Below the pieces are notes generated by a model. That model was given only the letters and a program-made list of their open reading frames with translations, was not told where the DNA came from and searched no databases. Positions 6,399 to 7,257 of a stretch of 7,257 nucleotides of DNA are shown here, in pieces (the first letter of the stretch is position 1; every line of letters begins with the position of its first letter). The stretch covers positions 1 to 7,257 of the forward strand of contig MVCT01000056.1 of NCBI GenBank assembly GCA_002049945.1, given 5' to 3'. Both the position numbers and the translations under genes were made by a program. Origin of the DNA: Candidatus Cloacimonas sp. 4484_140. GTDB taxonomy: Bacteria > Cloacimonadota > Cloacimonadia > JGIOTU-2.

Positions 6399-6551
6399 AT
6401 GAGAAGTCAGAAGACAGAAAACAGAAGACAGAATAATAAGCCGACAAAAAGCTTTCAAGGGCTGGTTGTATGGCAAAAAATCAATCTTCTGACTCCTGAC
6501 TTCAGTCTTCTGACTTCTATTAACATGAAATTTAAAAGGAATATAGTATGA
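6399..6551 (+). pseudogene. Gutted four-helix-bundle (IVP-type) gene read as a 50-codon frame
   Basis: An open frame starts 4 nt after the hdrC stop and ends in TGA overlapping the hdrB ATG as ATGA. The first 16 residues (MRSQKTENRRQNN...) are translated heptamer repeat. Residues 18-27, SFQGLVVWQK, resemble the N-terminal signature of four-helix-bundle proteins of the 23S rRNA intervening-sequence family (S-F-x-x-L-x-V-W-Q-K). Residues 28-40 (INLLTPDFSLLTS) are the translated opposite arm, so roughly 100 residues of the bundle are missing. I see no good ribosome-binding site of its own, though reinitiation after hdrC is possible. Best read as an internally deleted gene; whether the peptide is made is unknown. 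Confidence 0.55.
6402..6518. repeat. Heptamer-armed inverted-repeat element between hdrC and hdrB
   Basis: Two arms of 32 nt (6402-6433 and 6487-6518) are inverted copies matching at 27 of 32 positions by eye, the outermost 14 exactly. Each arm is built of 7-nt units: AGAAGTC, AGAAGAC, AGAAAAC, AGAAGAC on the left and TTCTGAC, TCCTGAC, TTCAGTC, TTCTGAC on the right. The 53-nt interior holds the four-helix-bundle remnant. AAATTTA occurs on both sides (6393-6399 and 6528-6534) but not flush with the arms, so it is weak evidence for a target duplication. The transcript should form a long hairpin between the cistrons. No U-tract follows, so it is not a standard terminator. I infer a miniature derivative of an IVP-type element. 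Confidence 0.8.
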
Positions 6552-7257
6552 AACTTGGATATTTCCCGGGCTGCACCCTGAAGACAAATGCCAAGAATTT
6601 CGAAGATTCTGCCATGCAGGTCATGGACATACTCGGACAACCATTGGAAGAGATGGAAAATTGGATCTGCTGCGGTACAGTATTCTCGATGACAACTGAT
6701 GATCTAATGCTCCAGCTTTCCTCGATCAGAAATCTACTCCGCGCTGAAAATCAGGGATATGATGAACTTGTAACTTTGTGCAGTATGTGCTACAACACAC
6801 TGAAGAGAGCAAAGGAATTCATTCTTAATGATGAAGAAAATCTGCGTAAAGTCAATGATTTTATGTACAAAGAAGATTCAAAGTTCAAGGGAACGACCGA
6901 TGTTGTACATCTTCTCAGCATTCTTAAAGACAGGATCACCTTTGACGAGATCAAGAACAAGGTTACGAAGCCGCTGAAAGACCTAAAGATCGGCGCTTAC
7001 TATGGCTGCCTTCTCGTGCGTCCCAAGGAACTTGCCATCGATGATTTTGAAGATCCTGTTATAATGGAGGAACTTGTAGATACACTTGGCGGCGAAGGTG
7101 TTGTTTTTCCTTACCGATTAGAGTGCTGTGGTGCATATCAGACGGTCACAGAAAAAGATGTAACGATCAAACGAACTTATGAGATCATAAATTCAGCGCG
7201 TAATGCAGGATGTGAAGCGCTTATCACAAGCTGCCCACTTTGTGCTTTTAACCTCGA
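6548..7257 (+). CDS. hdrB: Heterodisulfide reductase subunit B-like protein, 5' part (truncated by window edge)
   Basis: The first 236 codons of a protein usually near 290 residues. Both cysteine-rich CCG domains are visible: C9 (YFPGCT), C41-C42 (ICCG), C78-x2-C81; and C154 (YYGC), C193-C194 (ECCG), C229-x2-C232 (SCPLC). In methanogen HdrB these bind noncubane [4Fe-4S] clusters that reduce a disulfide; bacterial homologues act in flavin-based bifurcating complexes or with thiol:fumarate and succinate oxidoreductases. AAAAGGA (6534-6540) lies 7 nt before the ATG and outside the repeat arm. The physiological disulfide or partner cannot be told from sequence; HdrA, a fumarate reductase or a hydrogenase/formate module may follow downstream. 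The 3' end is missing only because the window stops. Confidence 0.9.
   Translation, partial: MKLGYFPGCTLKTNAKNFEDSAMQVMDILGQPLEEMENWICCGTVFSMTTDDLMLQLSSIRNLLRAENQGYDELVTLCSMCYNTLKRAKEFILNDEENLRKVNDFMYKEDSKFKGTTDVVHLLSILKDRITFDEIKNKVTKPLKDLKIGAYYGCLLVRPKELAIDDFEDPVIMEELVDTLGGEGVVFPYRLECCGAYQTVTEKDVTIKRTYEIINSARNAGCEALITSCPLCAFNL

Noticed and set aside
6393..6534. AAATTTA at 6393-6399 and 6528-6534 as a target-site duplication
   Set aside because: The copies are 2 and 9 nt away from the arms and low in complexity; chance occurrence is likely.

Overview
The window is one continuous plus-strand gene cluster from central carbon metabolism. It looks like an anaerobic bacterium of moderate to low GC. 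Oxygen-sensitive enzymes dominate: a two-subunit class I [4Fe-4S] fumarase, a four-subunit ferredoxin-dependent 2-oxoacid oxidoreductase, and heterodisulfide-reductase-type HdrC/HdrB proteins. With the simple heptamer repeats between genes, this fits uncultured anaerobic phyla (FCB-type or similar) better than a model organism. That placement is inference; the window holds no rRNA or other marker gene.

Layout: 3' end of sucC (1-432), sucD (435-1304), a 181-nt gap with a degenerate inverted repeat, fumarase alpha (1486-2331) and beta (2344-2904), a 183-nt gap filled by a heptamer-repeat element, korD (3088-3351), korA (3351-4508), korB (4498-5451), korC (5448-5987), hdrC (5987-6394), a 153-nt gap filled by a second heptamer-repeat element, and the first 236 codons of hdrB (6548 to the end). 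Other junctions overlap or are 2-12 nt apart, so translational coupling and a shared transcript are likely. No terminator is evident.

Together the enzymes cover malate/fumarate interconversion, succinate/succinyl-CoA, and succinyl-CoA/2-oxoglutarate with ferredoxin as electron carrier. This is the 4-carbon to 5-carbon arm of a TCA cycle that can run in either direction. The missing step, fumarate reductase or succinate dehydrogenase, is not in the window. HdrC and HdrB probably link ferredoxin or thiol/disulfide electrons to that step or to an electron-confurcating complex.

The most unusual content is between the genes. All three gaps above 20 nt hold inverted-repeat elements. Two have arms built of 7-nt units (AGAAGTC/AGAAGAC type; TTCAAAT/TTGAAA type), and each encloses a short remnant resembling the N-terminus of the four-helix-bundle family found in 23S rRNA intervening sequences (S23/IVP type). 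They look like miniature, gene-gutted derivatives of such elements, lodged in the operon where their RNA could fold into intercistronic hairpins.
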